From: an uncultured Flavobacteriaceae bacterium
GTDB taxonomy: Bacteria; Bacteroidota; Bacteroidia; Flavobacteriales; Flavobacteriaceae
Direction: 5' to 3'
Length of the DNA stretch: 64,000 nucleotides
NCBI GenBank assembly: GCA_938029725.1
Contig: CALHGE010000012.1
Span: 94,065 to 158,064, forward strand
The translations under genes were made by a program, and so were the position numbers. The notes under the pieces were generated by a model, which was given only the letters and a program-made list of their open reading frames with translations, made no database searches and was not told where the DNA came from. Below are positions 36,492 through 46,054 of the stretch, in pieces. Each line of letters begins with the position of its first letter. Position 1 is the stretch's first letter.

Positions 36492-38954
36492 ATGAAAAAA
36501 TTACTACTATCAATCTTCTTTTTAAGCTCAATACTCACATTTGCCCAAGGGTTAAAATCTCCTTCTGAGTTTTTAGGCTATGAGCTTGGCACACAGTTTA
36601 CGCGTCATCATGAGGTGGTAGATTACTACCAATACTTAGCATCAGTCGCTAGTGATCGCTTACAATTACACGAATACGGTAAAACAAACGAGCGCAGGCC
36701 GCTATTGCTTGCTTACATCAGTTCTGCTGCCAACATGCAGAACTTAGAGAGTATTCGAGAAGAGCATCTAAAAAATACGGTGGGTGAAGGTAACCCCACA
36801 AAAGCTATTGTTTGGTTAAGCTATAACGTACATGGTAATGAAAGCGTAAGTACCGAAGCTTCAATGCAAACGATTTACGATTTACTAACCATCAAATCAG
36901 ACTATTTAGAAAATACAGTAGTATTAATGGACCCTTGTATTAACCCCGATGGTCGAGATCGCTATGTGAACTGGTATAATCAGACTAAAAACACACCCTA
37001 TAACAATGACCCAAATAGCAAGGAACACCATGAAGGTTGGTTGAGCGGACGTACCAATCATTATATGTTTGATTTAAATAGAGATTGGGCTTGGTTGACA
37101 CAGGTTGAAAGTCAACAACGTTTAAAATATTTCAATAAATGGCTACCTCATGTTCATGTTGATTTTCATGAACAAGGTATAGACAACCCTTATTATTTTG
37201 CACCTGCGGCAGAGCCTTTTCACGAAGTAATCACTGATTTTCAGAGAGATTTTCAGGTAACCATCGGTAAAAATCACGCGAAGTATTTTGATGCTAAAGG
37301 ATGGTTTTATTTCACGAAAGAAGTTTTTGATTTATTATACCCTAGTTATGGAGACACCTACCCTACTATGAATGGCGGTATTGGAATGACCTATGAGCAA
37401 GGGGGAAGCGGGCGCGCTGGTTTGGGTGTAAAAACTAGCATTGGTGATACACTAAGCTTAAAAGATAGAATCGCACACCACCACACCACCGGACTCTCAA
37501 CTGTTGAAGTAGCCTCTAAGAATGCAAAAAAACTAAATGATGAGTTTAAAAAATTCTATATAAAAAAGAATTTCAAGTACAAGAGCTATGCATTGAATGG
37601 AGATACTGACAAGATTAGTGCCCTTACCGCTTTGCTGCGCCAACATAATATAGAATACAATTGGGGCACATCAGGTAGTGCAAAAGGGTTTTCATATACT
37701 ACAGGAAAAACCCAAAGTTTGCGCATGAGCGAAAAAAGTTTGATCGTACATACTGACCAACCAAAAGGCACTTTGGTAAAAGTTTTGTTTGAGCCAAGTG
37801 CCAAATTAAGTGACTCTGTCACCTATGATATCACTGCATGGTCTTTGCCTTATGCTTATGGGTTAAATGCTGTAGCATCAGAGTCCAAAATTAATGCCGT
37901 ACCAAAAGAAGATATGCTAACTAATACTTCGACAGTTTCAAATGTTAGCGAAGGTACCTACGCCTATGTTTCTAACTGGAAAAGTATGAAAGATGCTCGC
38001 TTTCTAGCAGATTTGCTTAAAGCTAAAATTCGAGTACGCTATGCTCAAAAACCATTTTCTTTAGATGGGAAAACCCATGAACGCGGAAGCCTCATCATCA
38101 CACAATCAGATAATAAAAATCATCGCAGTTTTAGTAATACCCTGACTACTATTTCTAATGAACATGCAATTCTATTAACACCGGTACAGACCGGATTTGT
38201 AGATAACGGAAAGGATTTTGGCTCTTCATCTGTACAAATGGTAAATGATTTAAAAGTCGCTATACTTTCTGGCGAGCCGACGTCTACACTTCGTTTTGGT
38301 GAAATCTGGCACTTTTTCGAACAACAATTGCACTACCCTTTGGCGGTTATTGATTCAGAATACATGAATCGTGTTGACTTTTCGGAGTACGATGTTTTAA
38401 TTTTACCTAGTGGATGGGGTTATAAAAGCTTTTTAAATAAATACAGGCTAAAAGACTTAAAAGAATGGGTACGTGATGGTGGTAAATTGATTGCGATGGG
38501 TGGTGCCATCAAAGGCCTTTCAGTAAAGGATGGTTTTTCAATAAAAAGTAAGAAACAAGAAAAAGACAGTACCAAATCTGTTCGTCCTTTTGACGGTTCA
38601 GAACGAGAACGTATAAAAAGCGCTATTACGGGCGCTATTTTCAAAACTAAAGTAGACCATACACACCCACTTGCTTATGGCTATGATAGCAGCTACTTTA
38701 GCTTAAAGCTAGGCGACGATTCTTACGATTATTTAACCAATGGTAATGTCGTGTATTTAGAGGAAAATCAAAACAAACCTGTATCTGGTTTTGCCGGTAG
38801 CAAAGCCCAAGAAAAGATAGCCAAAACATTAATTTTTGGTGTGGAAAATCATGGTAACGGAAGTGTTATCTATATGGTAGACAACCCTTTATTTAGAGGT
38901 TTCTGGGAAAACGGCAAACTCTTCTTTGCCAATGCGCTTTTTATGGTAAACTAG
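36492..38954 (+). CDS. Secreted M14-family zinc carboxypeptidase with amidotransferase-like domain
   Basis: 820 residues with a signal peptide (LLLSIFFLSSILTFAQG). The M14 domain occupies about 40-360: the zinc motif HGNE (VHGNESVSTEASMQ), DPCINPDGRDRYVNWYN and the third ligand in HVHVDFHEQGIDNPYYF. The C-terminal half (about 590-790) resembles a class I amidotransferase/DJ-1-like fold (FSEYDVLILPSGWG, WVRDGGKLIAMGGAI) without an obvious nucleophile. Such proteins are common exported peptidases of Bacteroidota. Possible promoter: TTTTG at 36428 and TATCTTTA at 36457-36464. It is monocistronic and followed by a gene-free 1.17 kb. Confidence 0.9.
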   Translation: MKKLLLSIFFLSSILTFAQGLKSPSEFLGYELGTQFTRHHEVVDYYQYLASVASDRLQLHEYGKTNERRPLLLAYISSAANMQNLESIREEHLKNTVGEGNPTKAIVWLSYNVHGNESVSTEASMQTIYDLLTIKSDYLENTVVLMDPCINPDGRDRYVNWYNQTKNTPYNNDPNSKEHHEGWLSGRTNHYMFDLNRDWAWLTQVESQQRLKYFNKWLPHVHVDFHEQGIDNPYYFAPAAEPFHEVITDFQRDFQVTIGKNHAKYFDAKGWFYFTKEVFDLLYPSYGDTYPTMNGGIGMTYEQGGSGRAGLGVKTSIGDTLSLKDRIAHHHTTGLSTVEVASKNAKKLNDEFKKFYIKKNFKYKSYALNGDTDKISALTALLRQHNIEYNWGTSGSAKGFSYTTGKTQSLRMSEKSLIVHTDQPKGTLVKVLFEPSAKLSDSVTYDITAWSLPYAYGLNAVASESKINAVPKEDMLTNTSTVSNVSEGTYAYVSNWKSMKDARFLADLLKAKIRVRYAQKPFSLDGKTHERGSLIITQSDNKNHRSFSNTLTTISNEHAILLTPVQTGFVDNGKDFGSSSVQMVNDLKVAILSGEPTSTLRFGEIWHFFEQQLHYPLAVIDSEYMNRVDFSEYDVLILPSGWGYKSFLNKYRLKDLKEWVRDGGKLIAMGGAIKGLSVKDGFSIKSKKQEKDSTKSVRPFDGSERERIKSAITGAIFKTKVDHTHPLAYGYDSSYFSLKLGDDSYDYLTNGNVVYLEENQNKPVSGFAGSKAQEKIAKTLIFGVENHGNGSVIYMVDNPLFRGFWENGKLFFANALFMVN

Positions 38955-40126
38955 GGCCTACTGGTTGATGGCTAGAGCTATAATGCTCTTTATCATCTTT
39001 GCTCGAATTTAATTCGATCACATTAAGTAGTCTCTTGGTGCTGTTCAAGTCTTAAAAAAAATAGAGCAGCATGGGTTTCAATGAAACGATATCGCTTGTG
39101 CTTATCTAGCTCAGAGACGAATGCCCCTTCAACTCTAGTTTGCTGTTTACTATATACGCCAATGCTTTTATAAAAACATAGCTTAAGAAGCGCAGCGAAC
39201 CTATGAAACGCTACCCATCAACTTCTATCTAATCTAAACTCAAAACCCCTCCTCGCGCTATATGCTATTGTTCATCTAATACTATTATTATCAAACTAAG
39301 AACCCTACATAGGTGCCTAAATATTTCGCTTCATTATCACGAACCCATGATACAATTCTCAAATAAAAATAACGGAAGTACCATAGTATTTATACCACAT
39401 TGCTAAGCAGAAGCTAAGTTGCAAACTATGCTCGAATTTTCTTCTCGGTTTGTATTTACCAAATAATTCAGCTAGCGAAACATGCAACGCAACCATACGA
39501 TGACATTTGAGAAGTACTGATGAAGTATATATCGCATAGGTTTTGGAAAACAATTATTAACTTTTAAAAAATACTCCAAAATTGATATTTAAAGACAGAG
39601 TTAACGAGAAAAGAAGCAAGACAGAAGAATCAAACCTGTATTGTGGTATTTACTTAAGAGTGCATTAGATTCGAAAATCGAAAGCCATTTTACAGATTGT
39701 GAATGACTATTTAGAAAACCTCGTGCTCAACATACTTCATATCGATATGACTAAAAAGAGAAAAGAAAAAGACAGCGTAGATGCCATAAATCAATACTAG
39801 TTTCCATTCTACTAATACATTTAGAGCGCTTTAAATCAAAGCGTCAAACTGGAGTCAGATAAGCTCCAAACTACCTAATATACATTCGAATTTTAGCTTT
39901 GAAAATCTTGATAAAATTGAGACGAAAGCTAAAGGCGAAGTATAGATGCGATTTGTTATATCGCATACTTAAACTTCCAAAAAGAGGGGCTACCGATGCT
40001 TAAGAGAAAAGTATTATATTTAACTGAAACAAAACATTCTTGGTTTTAAAAAATTAGATTCAACTTAAGGTTTTTAGTTTCGTGATAAAATAAGGTTCTC
40101 CAATTAACAAAACTAATCAAAATACT
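38955..40126. other. Gene-free region, 1172 bp, with several inverted repeats
   Basis: The largest non-coding stretch in the window. No convincing gene was seen; a 64-codon minus frame at 39359-39553 has no recognisable content. It contains a 9-bp inverted repeat TTTAGCTTT / AAAGCTAAA (39892-39933), TGGAG...CTCCA near 39850-39868, and ATGCGAT-TTGTTAT-ATCGCAT (39946-39966) with arms that extend imperfectly to AAGTAT and ACTT. It may be decayed coding sequence or hold structured RNA. Confidence 0.5.
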
Positions 40127-42553
40127 ATGAAAAAAGTTGCTGTCTTAGGAGGAGGTGTAGCCGGTATGAGCGCTGCCCATGAACTTATTAAAAGAGGGTA
40201 TAAAGTTGAGGTTTACGAACGTAATAAAGTGTATTGCGGAGGAAAAGCACGCTCGGTTAATGTTCCAAACACCAACTTGCTGCACAGTGATAAATACCTT
40301 CCAGGCGAACACGGTTTCAGATTTTTTCCAGGTTTTTACAAGCATGTAACCGCCACTATGAAAGAAATTCCTTTTGTAGACAAAAATGGCAATGAACAAA
40401 AAGAGGGTTGTTACGGAAATCTTGTTCCAACCACCCGAATAATGCTTGCCCGCTATGGAAAACAATCTATTGTTACGGTTTCTAGCTTTCCAAAAAACAA
40501 ATCAGACATACAACTTCTTATTAAAGATATGCATGGTGCCGACTCTGGGCTTTCTAAAATCGAAGAAGCGTTTTTTGCGGAGAAAATGTGGCAGTTGATG
40601 ACTAGTTCTCAAGAACGGAGAAATGCGGAATACGAAAGTATAGGTTGGTGGGATTACCTTGAAGCAGATCGATTTAGTAAGGCTTACCAAACACTTTTAG
40701 TTGAAGGTCTAACAAGAACATTAGTTGCCGCTCAAGCAAAAACGGCTAGTACTAAAACTGGTGGAGATATTTTACTTCAGCTGATTTTTAATATGGCGGA
40801 TCCTGGCGTGAACACAGACCGCGTTTTAAATGGTCCAACCAATGACCAATGGTTAAATCCATGGCTTTCATTTTTAGAAAAAAGTGGCGTTAAGTATCAC
40901 TTTAACCATAAGGTGGAAGATTTACATATTGCTGATGGAAAAATAAAATCTGCCATCATTCAAGATCCAGATGGAGGTCACAAGAAAATAGAAGCTGACT
41001 ATTTTGTTTTAGCTGTACCCGTTGAAGTTGCAGCGCCATTAGTATCAGGAGCCATAGCACAAAGTGACCCCATGTTAAAAGGCCTCACACCTTTAGCAAA
41101 GTCTGTTAATTGGATGAACGGAATGCAATTCTTTTTAAATCAAGATGCTATTATCACGAACGGACATTGTATTTACAGCGACAGTGAATGGGCCGTTACA
41201 TCTATTTCTCAGATGCAATTTTGGAAAGGTTACGATATTGAAAACCGCTACAATGGAAAAATTAAAGGAGTGCTTTCTGTAGATGTCTCTGATTGGAAGA
41301 GCACAAAATATTGCGATATGTTAGCCAAAGATTTACCGGCAAATAAAGTAGCCCGATATGTATGGGAGCAAATGGAAAAGAGCCTAAACATTGATGGTGA
41401 AAAGATTCTAGATTGGTCGATGGTAGAGTTTTATTATGTCGACAGAGATATTCAATGGGACAAGGAAAAACACGAAAACATTGACAAAGAACCATTGTTA
41501 GTGAACCAAGTTGACACTTGGAGGCTAAGGCCAAATGCAACAACCCACATTCCAAATCTTTTTCTAGCATCTGACTATGTTCGCACCAATACAGACCTCG
41601 CCACTATGGAAGGTGCAAATGAAGCGGCTAGAAGAGCCGTTAACGGATTATTAGATCAAGACAATTCTATAAAAGACCGTTGCGAAGTTTGGCCATTAAC
41701 AGAACCATGGTTTTTCACACCTCTTAAATGGTGGGACAGAAAACAGTTTGAGCGTGGCAAAACCTACCAAATAAAAAAACCGTTATGGCTAAAAGTATTT
41801 ATGTTAGTATGGGGTGGGGCTTATGCGGTTTCCATGTTTTTCAAAGTTATTTTATTTTGGGTAAGCAATAAGCTAGAACCGTGGATGCCGGATCTTAAAT
41901 CTTCAAGAAGCAAGTTTGCCCTAACAGCCATGGCCTTTGCCATAGGACTACTGGTATATTTTTCAACTTTTTCAGGAGGATATAAAACCGCATCTATTTG
42001 GGGCTATGGAATGTTTGCCGTCTATATCATTTATTGGCTAAAAACAAAAGATAAAATTTTTGGCCGATTAATTCTCTTTTCAATTACGGCGGGTTTTGCA
42101 GAACTTTTTGCAGATGCATACTTAGTGAATATTACAAACACGCTAGTTTACCCTGCTCCAGAACCTTTGCTTTGGGAGTCTCCAGCGTATATGCCTTTTA
42201 GTTGGGCCGTAGTTTTAATCCAAATCGGATATATTGCCTGGCTATTACAAGGAAAATTAGGCGTATGGAAAGATGGACTAATGATGGTTGCATTTAGCGC
42301 AGTGCTTATACCATTGTATGAAAATTTTGCAATTCATGCAGGATGGTGGAGTTATCAAAATGCGGAGATGATTGGCGGAGTGCCTATTTACATCTACCTT
42401 GCAGAAGGTTTACTAATGTTTTTTGTTCCTTATTTCTTAATGCGTTGCCTAAAGAAAGACTTAAAATATTCGTTTGTTTATGGCCTTTTTGAAGGTTTTA
42501 TTATGTTAATTGCTTGTGTAATAGCCATTTTTATTACCACCAAATTCATTTAA
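40127..42553 (+). CDS. Phytoene-desaturase-like flavoprotein fused to a membrane domain
   Basis: 808 residues. The N-terminal half (about 1-540) is an FAD amine-oxidase/phytoene-desaturase-type enzyme: the dinucleotide motif VLGGGVAGMSAAHELIKRG (5-23), GEHGFRFFPGFYKHV, and a C-terminal FAD motif with LFLASDYVRTNTDLATMEGA. The rest (about 555-808) holds about eight membrane helices, with polar landmarks AGFAELFADAYLV, PLYENFAIHAGWWSY and IYIYLAEGLLMF that recall carotenoid hydratase-like (CruF/DUF422) membrane proteins; that comparison is from memory. It probably acts on a membrane isoprenoid (carotenoid, squalene derivative or quinone). Only 4 bp separate it from the adenylyl cyclase gene. 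Confidence 0.8.
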   Translation: MKKVAVLGGGVAGMSAAHELIKRGYKVEVYERNKVYCGGKARSVNVPNTNLLHSDKYLPGEHGFRFFPGFYKHVTATMKEIPFVDKNGNEQKEGCYGNLVPTTRIMLARYGKQSIVTVSSFPKNKSDIQLLIKDMHGADSGLSKIEEAFFAEKMWQLMTSSQERRNAEYESIGWWDYLEADRFSKAYQTLLVEGLTRTLVAAQAKTASTKTGGDILLQLIFNMADPGVNTDRVLNGPTNDQWLNPWLSFLEKSGVKYHFNHKVEDLHIADGKIKSAIIQDPDGGHKKIEADYFVLAVPVEVAAPLVSGAIAQSDPMLKGLTPLAKSVNWMNGMQFFLNQDAIITNGHCIYSDSEWAVTSISQMQFWKGYDIENRYNGKIKGVLSVDVSDWKSTKYCDMLAKDLPANKVARYVWEQMEKSLNIDGEKILDWSMVEFYYVDRDIQWDKEKHENIDKEPLLVNQVDTWRLRPNATTHIPNLFLASDYVRTNTDLATMEGANEAARRAVNGLLDQDNSIKDRCEVWPLTEPWFFTPLKWWDRKQFERGKTYQIKKPLWLKVFMLVWGGAYAVSMFFKVILFWVSNKLEPWMPDLKSSRSKFALTAMAFAIGLLVYFSTFSGGYKTASIWGYGMFAVYIIYWLKTKDKIFGRLILFSITAGFAELFADAYLVNITNTLVYPAPEPLLWESPAYMPFSWAVVLIQIGYIAWLLQGKLGVWKDGLMMVAFSAVLIPLYENFAIHAGWWSYQNAEMIGGVPIYIYLAEGLLMFFVPYFLMRCLKKDLKYSFVYGLFEGFIMLIACVIAIFITTKFI

Positions 42554-42557
42554 AAAA

Positions 42558-43826
42558 ATGGAAAAACTCGTCCTTTGGTTCATTCCGGCTAATTATTTGG
42601 AAAATGAAGATCAGCTTAGAAAAGCTCGTTACTTTGTAAAAGCCTGCCTTTTTACTTCTGGGTTTTCATTCTTCTATTTCTGGGTGTCTGCCTATTTCGA
42701 AATGAGCATGCCAATGATGGCAATGGTTCTCGATACGGTTCTTATTGGCATCTTACCTTTCTTTTTTTTAAAGGGTTTATCCATAAATATTTCAGCAAAC
42801 TTATTTATCCTTATCGGAACCATTGGTGTTACTTGGACCGTGTTCTATACGGGTGGATTTGAATCAGGAACTTTAGTTTGGTACGGCGTTTTACCGATAG
42901 CTTCGTTATTACTTATAGACAAAAAAAGTTCATATGTCTGGAGTGGCATATGCATAGCGCTTGTAATTTTCATTGGTATTCTTCAAATAGAAGGCTATCT
43001 ATTCGAGAATCAAATTAATCCAAAGTATGTCCACCATTTTAATATTTTGACATTTAGCGGAATTGTATTAATGCTTTTTTTATTAGCTCTTGTCTTTGAA
43101 AATACAAAACAAGATGCGTTTGATCTTTTGAATCAAAAAAATAACTTGTTAACGAAAGAAAAGAAGCGTTCTGATGATTTACTTTTAAACATTCTTCCCT
43201 TTGACGTTGCTGAAGAATTAAAAGAAAATGGAGAAAGCGAGGCAAAAGATTTTGATAATGTAAGCGTACTTTTCACAGATTTCAAAGAATTTACTCAAAC
43301 AGCAGAAAAGCTTACCGCTAAAGAACTTGTACACGAAATGAACACCTGTTTTAAAGCTTTTGACGCTATTTTAGAACGTAATAAGGTTGAAAAAATCAAA
43401 ACCATAGGTGATTCTTATATGGCCGCTGGAGGGCTTCCAGTTCCTGCTGATGGGTCTATAAAAAACACGATGTTAGCCGCCTTGGAAATGCAAGCCTTCG
43501 TCGGCAAACGAAAAGAAGATATGGATATAAAAGGCCTAATTGCTTTTGAGATGCGCGTGGGCATACACACCGGCTCGGTAGTGGCAGGAATTGTTGGCCT
43601 AAATAAATTTCAATACGACATCTGGGGCGATACAGTAAATACCGCCAGCCGAATGGAATCCTCAGGAGAAGTAGGAAAAGTGAACATTAGCCATGCAACT
43701 TATGAGCTTTTAAAAGACGACTTAACTTTTGCTTTTGAAAATCGAGGGAAAATCGAGGCCAAAGGCAAGGGAAAGATGAAGATGTATTTTATTAGTTTAA
43801 AATCACAAAAAAACAAAACCTCATAA
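42558..43826 (+). CDS. Membrane-bound class III adenylyl cyclase
   Basis: 422 residues. About six membrane helices (residues 28-182) lead through a short coiled coil and the linker LLLNILPFDVAEELKENG into a class III cyclase domain (about 233-415). The catalytic set is complete in one chain: metal Asp241 (VLFTDFKEFT) and Asp285 (KTIGDSYMAAGG), adenine-selecting Lys281 and Asp354 (FQYDIWGD), and Asn361/Arg365 (TVNTASRMES). It should therefore make cAMP as a homodimer. The membrane domain was not matched to a named sensor family. It is translationally close-coupled to the flavoprotein gene, so that protein's lipid product or redox state may be the signal (inference). Confidence 0.9.
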   Translation: MEKLVLWFIPANYLENEDQLRKARYFVKACLFTSGFSFFYFWVSAYFEMSMPMMAMVLDTVLIGILPFFFLKGLSINISANLFILIGTIGVTWTVFYTGGFESGTLVWYGVLPIASLLLIDKKSSYVWSGICIALVIFIGILQIEGYLFENQINPKYVHHFNILTFSGIVLMLFLLALVFENTKQDAFDLLNQKNNLLTKEKKRSDDLLLNILPFDVAEELKENGESEAKDFDNVSVLFTDFKEFTQTAEKLTAKELVHEMNTCFKAFDAILERNKVEKIKTIGDSYMAAGGLPVPADGSIKNTMLAALEMQAFVGKRKEDMDIKGLIAFEMRVGIHTGSVVAGIVGLNKFQYDIWGDTVNTASRMESSGEVGKVNISHATYELLKDDLTFAFENRGKIEAKGKGKMKMYFISLKSQKNKTS

Positions 43827-44105
43827 ACAAGGCGAGATATGTGCAATTGCACACTGCCGCCAACTGCTGTTCGGTAGCTGGCACTTATTGAAGAACACAA
43901 TTTTGGTAGATTTCAGGATTTCGTAGATGGAATTTTTAGCAATGGATAAAATTACCTTCGAAATTCAAACCCTAGCGGTGGCATCTTTACCCGAGCAGAT
44001 TTAAAAAACCATACTCATGACTTCCAAATTTAATAGGAAAATCATGGCTTTGAACAACTAAATTATCAAATCATTATGTTGAAGAGAATCAATCCAAAGT
44101 TGTTA
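43827..44105. repeat. Spacer with palindrome, GCCAACT inverted repeat and leader repeat copy A
   Basis: It holds GTGCAATTGCAC (43841-43852, perfect palindrome) and an imperfect inverted repeat GCCAACT...AGCTGGC (43859-43882). From 44037 to 44118 lies copy A of an 82-bp sequence that recurs at 45421-45502 (67 of 82 bases identical by eye). It resembles spacers between mobile gene cassettes. Confidence 0.6.
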
Positions 44106-45206
44106 ATGCGCAACAAAACCTTCACTATACTTTTTGGAATCTTAACCCTGTTCTCTTCCTGTAAAGGTCAGGGCGATACACCTAAAACACAAAATGCCCT
44201 AACACAAAAATCGCTTACTAGTAGCCTAACTGAACTCGACCCAAAAGCAACTGTAATTTATGTAGATAATAAGGACAACATTTGGTTTGCAAGTAGCGAA
44301 AAGGGCGTGTACAGGTATGATGGCAAAGCCTTTGTTCTTTTCACTTCAGTTGAGGGTCTAGGCAGCTATAGAATATTGAGTATTCAAGAAGACAATTTTG
44401 GAAATTTTTATTTTGACACGCCAGAAGGCATTTACAAATATGATGGAAAAAAATTCACCATTTTGACTGTCGCTAAAAACAAAGCGCCTGAGCATGAGTG
44501 GAAATCAGAACCCGAAGACTTGTGGTTTAGGATGGGGTGGGATAAAAGTGGACCTTATCGTTTTGATGGAAAAAATCTTTATCATTTAAAACTTCCAAAA
44601 AACAATATGGAAAACGATTTCTATAAGAAACACCCCAACGCTTCTTATAATCCTTATGGAATTTACTCAATTTATAAAGACAGTAAAGACAATATTTGGT
44701 TAGGCACTTCTAATTTGGGTATCTATTTATTTGATGGAAAAGAAATTAGTTGGATGTTTGAAAACCAATGGACAGAAACACCAGATGGTGGCTCATTTGG
44801 TATTCGATCGATAGCTGAAGATCAAGATGGAAACTATTGGATTTGTAATTCCAAATACAAATACAAGCTTTTGTCGAATGATCTAGCCGTTAGCGGGCTC
44901 AAACCAATACACTTTAAACGTCAAATAGGAATTGAAAATAAAGAGAAGCAGGTTTTGTACTTCTTAGCAATGGAAAACGACAGTAATGGAGATGTACTGA
45001 TGTCAACTTACGAAAATGGAATATGGCGAAACAATGGACAAGAATTGATACAGGTAGTTATCAAAGATGAAGAAAAAGAGATTATACCTTCCTCTGTTTA
45101 TAAGGACAAAGAAGACAAACTTTGGTTTGGAACTCCAAGCGATGGAATTTATAGCTACAATGGGATATCTTTTAAGAAGTTTAGACCAAGTAAAACTAAG
45201 CGCTAA
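44106..45206 (+). CDS. Lipoprotein with two-component-regulator-type propeller repeats
   Basis: 366 residues from the ATG at 44106, which gives a good lipoprotein signal (RNKTFTILFGILTLFSSC). The ATG at 44076 would add ten residues (MLKRINPKLL) that come from a duplicated VOC-gene leader. The body has repeated blades of the Reg_prop type: NIWFASSEKGVYRYDGKAF, NFYFDTPEGIYKYDGKKF, NIWLGTSNLGIYLFDGKEI, KLWFGTPSDGIYSYNGISF. In hybrid two-component sensors this propeller forms the periplasmic sensing part; here it stands alone, with no histidine kinase domain. Role unknown. Confidence 0.82.
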   Translation: MRNKTFTILFGILTLFSSCKGQGDTPKTQNALTQKSLTSSLTELDPKATVIYVDNKDNIWFASSEKGVYRYDGKAFVLFTSVEGLGSYRILSIQEDNFGNFYFDTPEGIYKYDGKKFTILTVAKNKAPEHEWKSEPEDLWFRMGWDKSGPYRFDGKNLYHLKLPKNNMENDFYKKHPNASYNPYGIYSIYKDSKDNIWLGTSNLGIYLFDGKEISWMFENQWTETPDGGSFGIRSIAEDQDGNYWICNSKYKYKLLSNDLAVSGLKPIHFKRQIGIENKEKQVLYFLAMENDSNGDVLMSTYENGIWRNNGQELIQVVIKDEEKEIIPSSVYKDKEDKLWFGTPSDGIYSYNGISFKKFRPSKTKR

Positions 45207-45459
45207 GACGGCCGATAGCATAAAAAAACATAGCGATAACTAAGTGTGCAGACCAAGCCTTAATGAGTATTGTAAAGCTGCCATTTCTTTAAATATCAAT
45301 AGCAGGCAAACCGCGTTCTTATAAGAATCAAAAAAGCTATGTGCCGGTTTTAAGCTTAGACGATAGAACTACTACTCTAACGGGTTTAAAAACTGTTCTC
45401 AAGATTCACAATTCAATCAGAAAAATCATGATATTGAACCACTAAATTATCGAATCATT
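45207..45459. repeat. Spacer with leader repeat copy B
   Basis: Non-coding. Its last 39 bp and the first 43 bp of the VOC gene form copy B (45421-45502) of the 82-bp repeat described at 44037-44118. Similarity at a lower level seems to extend about 30 bp further upstream. Confidence 0.6.
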
Positions 45460-45816
45460 ATGTTTACTAACATCAACCCAAAGTTGCCGATGCGCAACAA
45501 AAATCTTACAAGAGATTTTTATTTCAACAAATTAGGTTTTAAGCAATTAGGAAGTGAAGACTTCGATGGTTATTTAATGCTGCAAAAAGACAAGATCCAA
45601 ATTCACTTTTTCGAGTTCAAGGAACTTGATCCAAAAGAAAACTACGGACAGGTCTACATCAGAACCAATGATATCGAAAAGCTTTATCAGTCATTATCTG
45701 ACAACGGAACAAGCATACATCCAAACGGAAGTTTGCAGATAAAACCATGGGGACAGAAGGAATTTTCGCTACTCGACCCTGACAGTAACCTATTGACTTT
45801 CGGGCAGGAGGTCTGA
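45460..45816 (+). CDS. VOC family protein (glyoxalase/bleomycin-resistance-like)
   Basis: 118 residues, cytoplasmic. It has the two beta-alpha-beta-beta-beta modules of the vicinal oxygen chelate fold: LPMRNKNLTRDFYFNKLGF at the start, IQIHFFEF with a possible ligand His, and KEFSLLDPDSNLLTFGQ at the end with the usual acidic residue region. Members bind bleomycin-type drugs or do metal-dependent chemistry; the specific role cannot be told. It is a single-gene unit with long spacers on both sides, and its leader is duplicated in front of the preceding gene. Confidence 0.88.
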   Translation: MFTNINPKLPMRNKNLTRDFYFNKLGFKQLGSEDFDGYLMLQKDKIQIHFFEFKELDPKENYGQVYIRTNDIEKLYQSLSDNGTSIHPNGSLQIKPWGQKEFSLLDPDSNLLTFGQEV

Positions 45817-46054
45817 TCAAAAATTAATGCCCTCCCAAAAAGAAAACTGCTCTAGCGAAAACAATAACGGCTATAGAAACCTGTAGCAAAAAAAAAGACC
45901 AAAGGTATTTTGTCTAAAGGCATGCGCATATTTGCGAGGTTCGACAAATCTCCACTACTTTGATTGGTAGAAAAAAAGATACTACTCAGAAATCACACCC
46001 CGAACTACACATGGCAGGGTTCTTGGCTTAGCATTCAAAAACATTTCGAACACT

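Noticed and set aside
39359..39553. 64-codon minus-strand open frame in the 1.17-kb gap
   Set aside because: No recognisable motif, no promoter or spacing cue; expected by chance in a region of this length.
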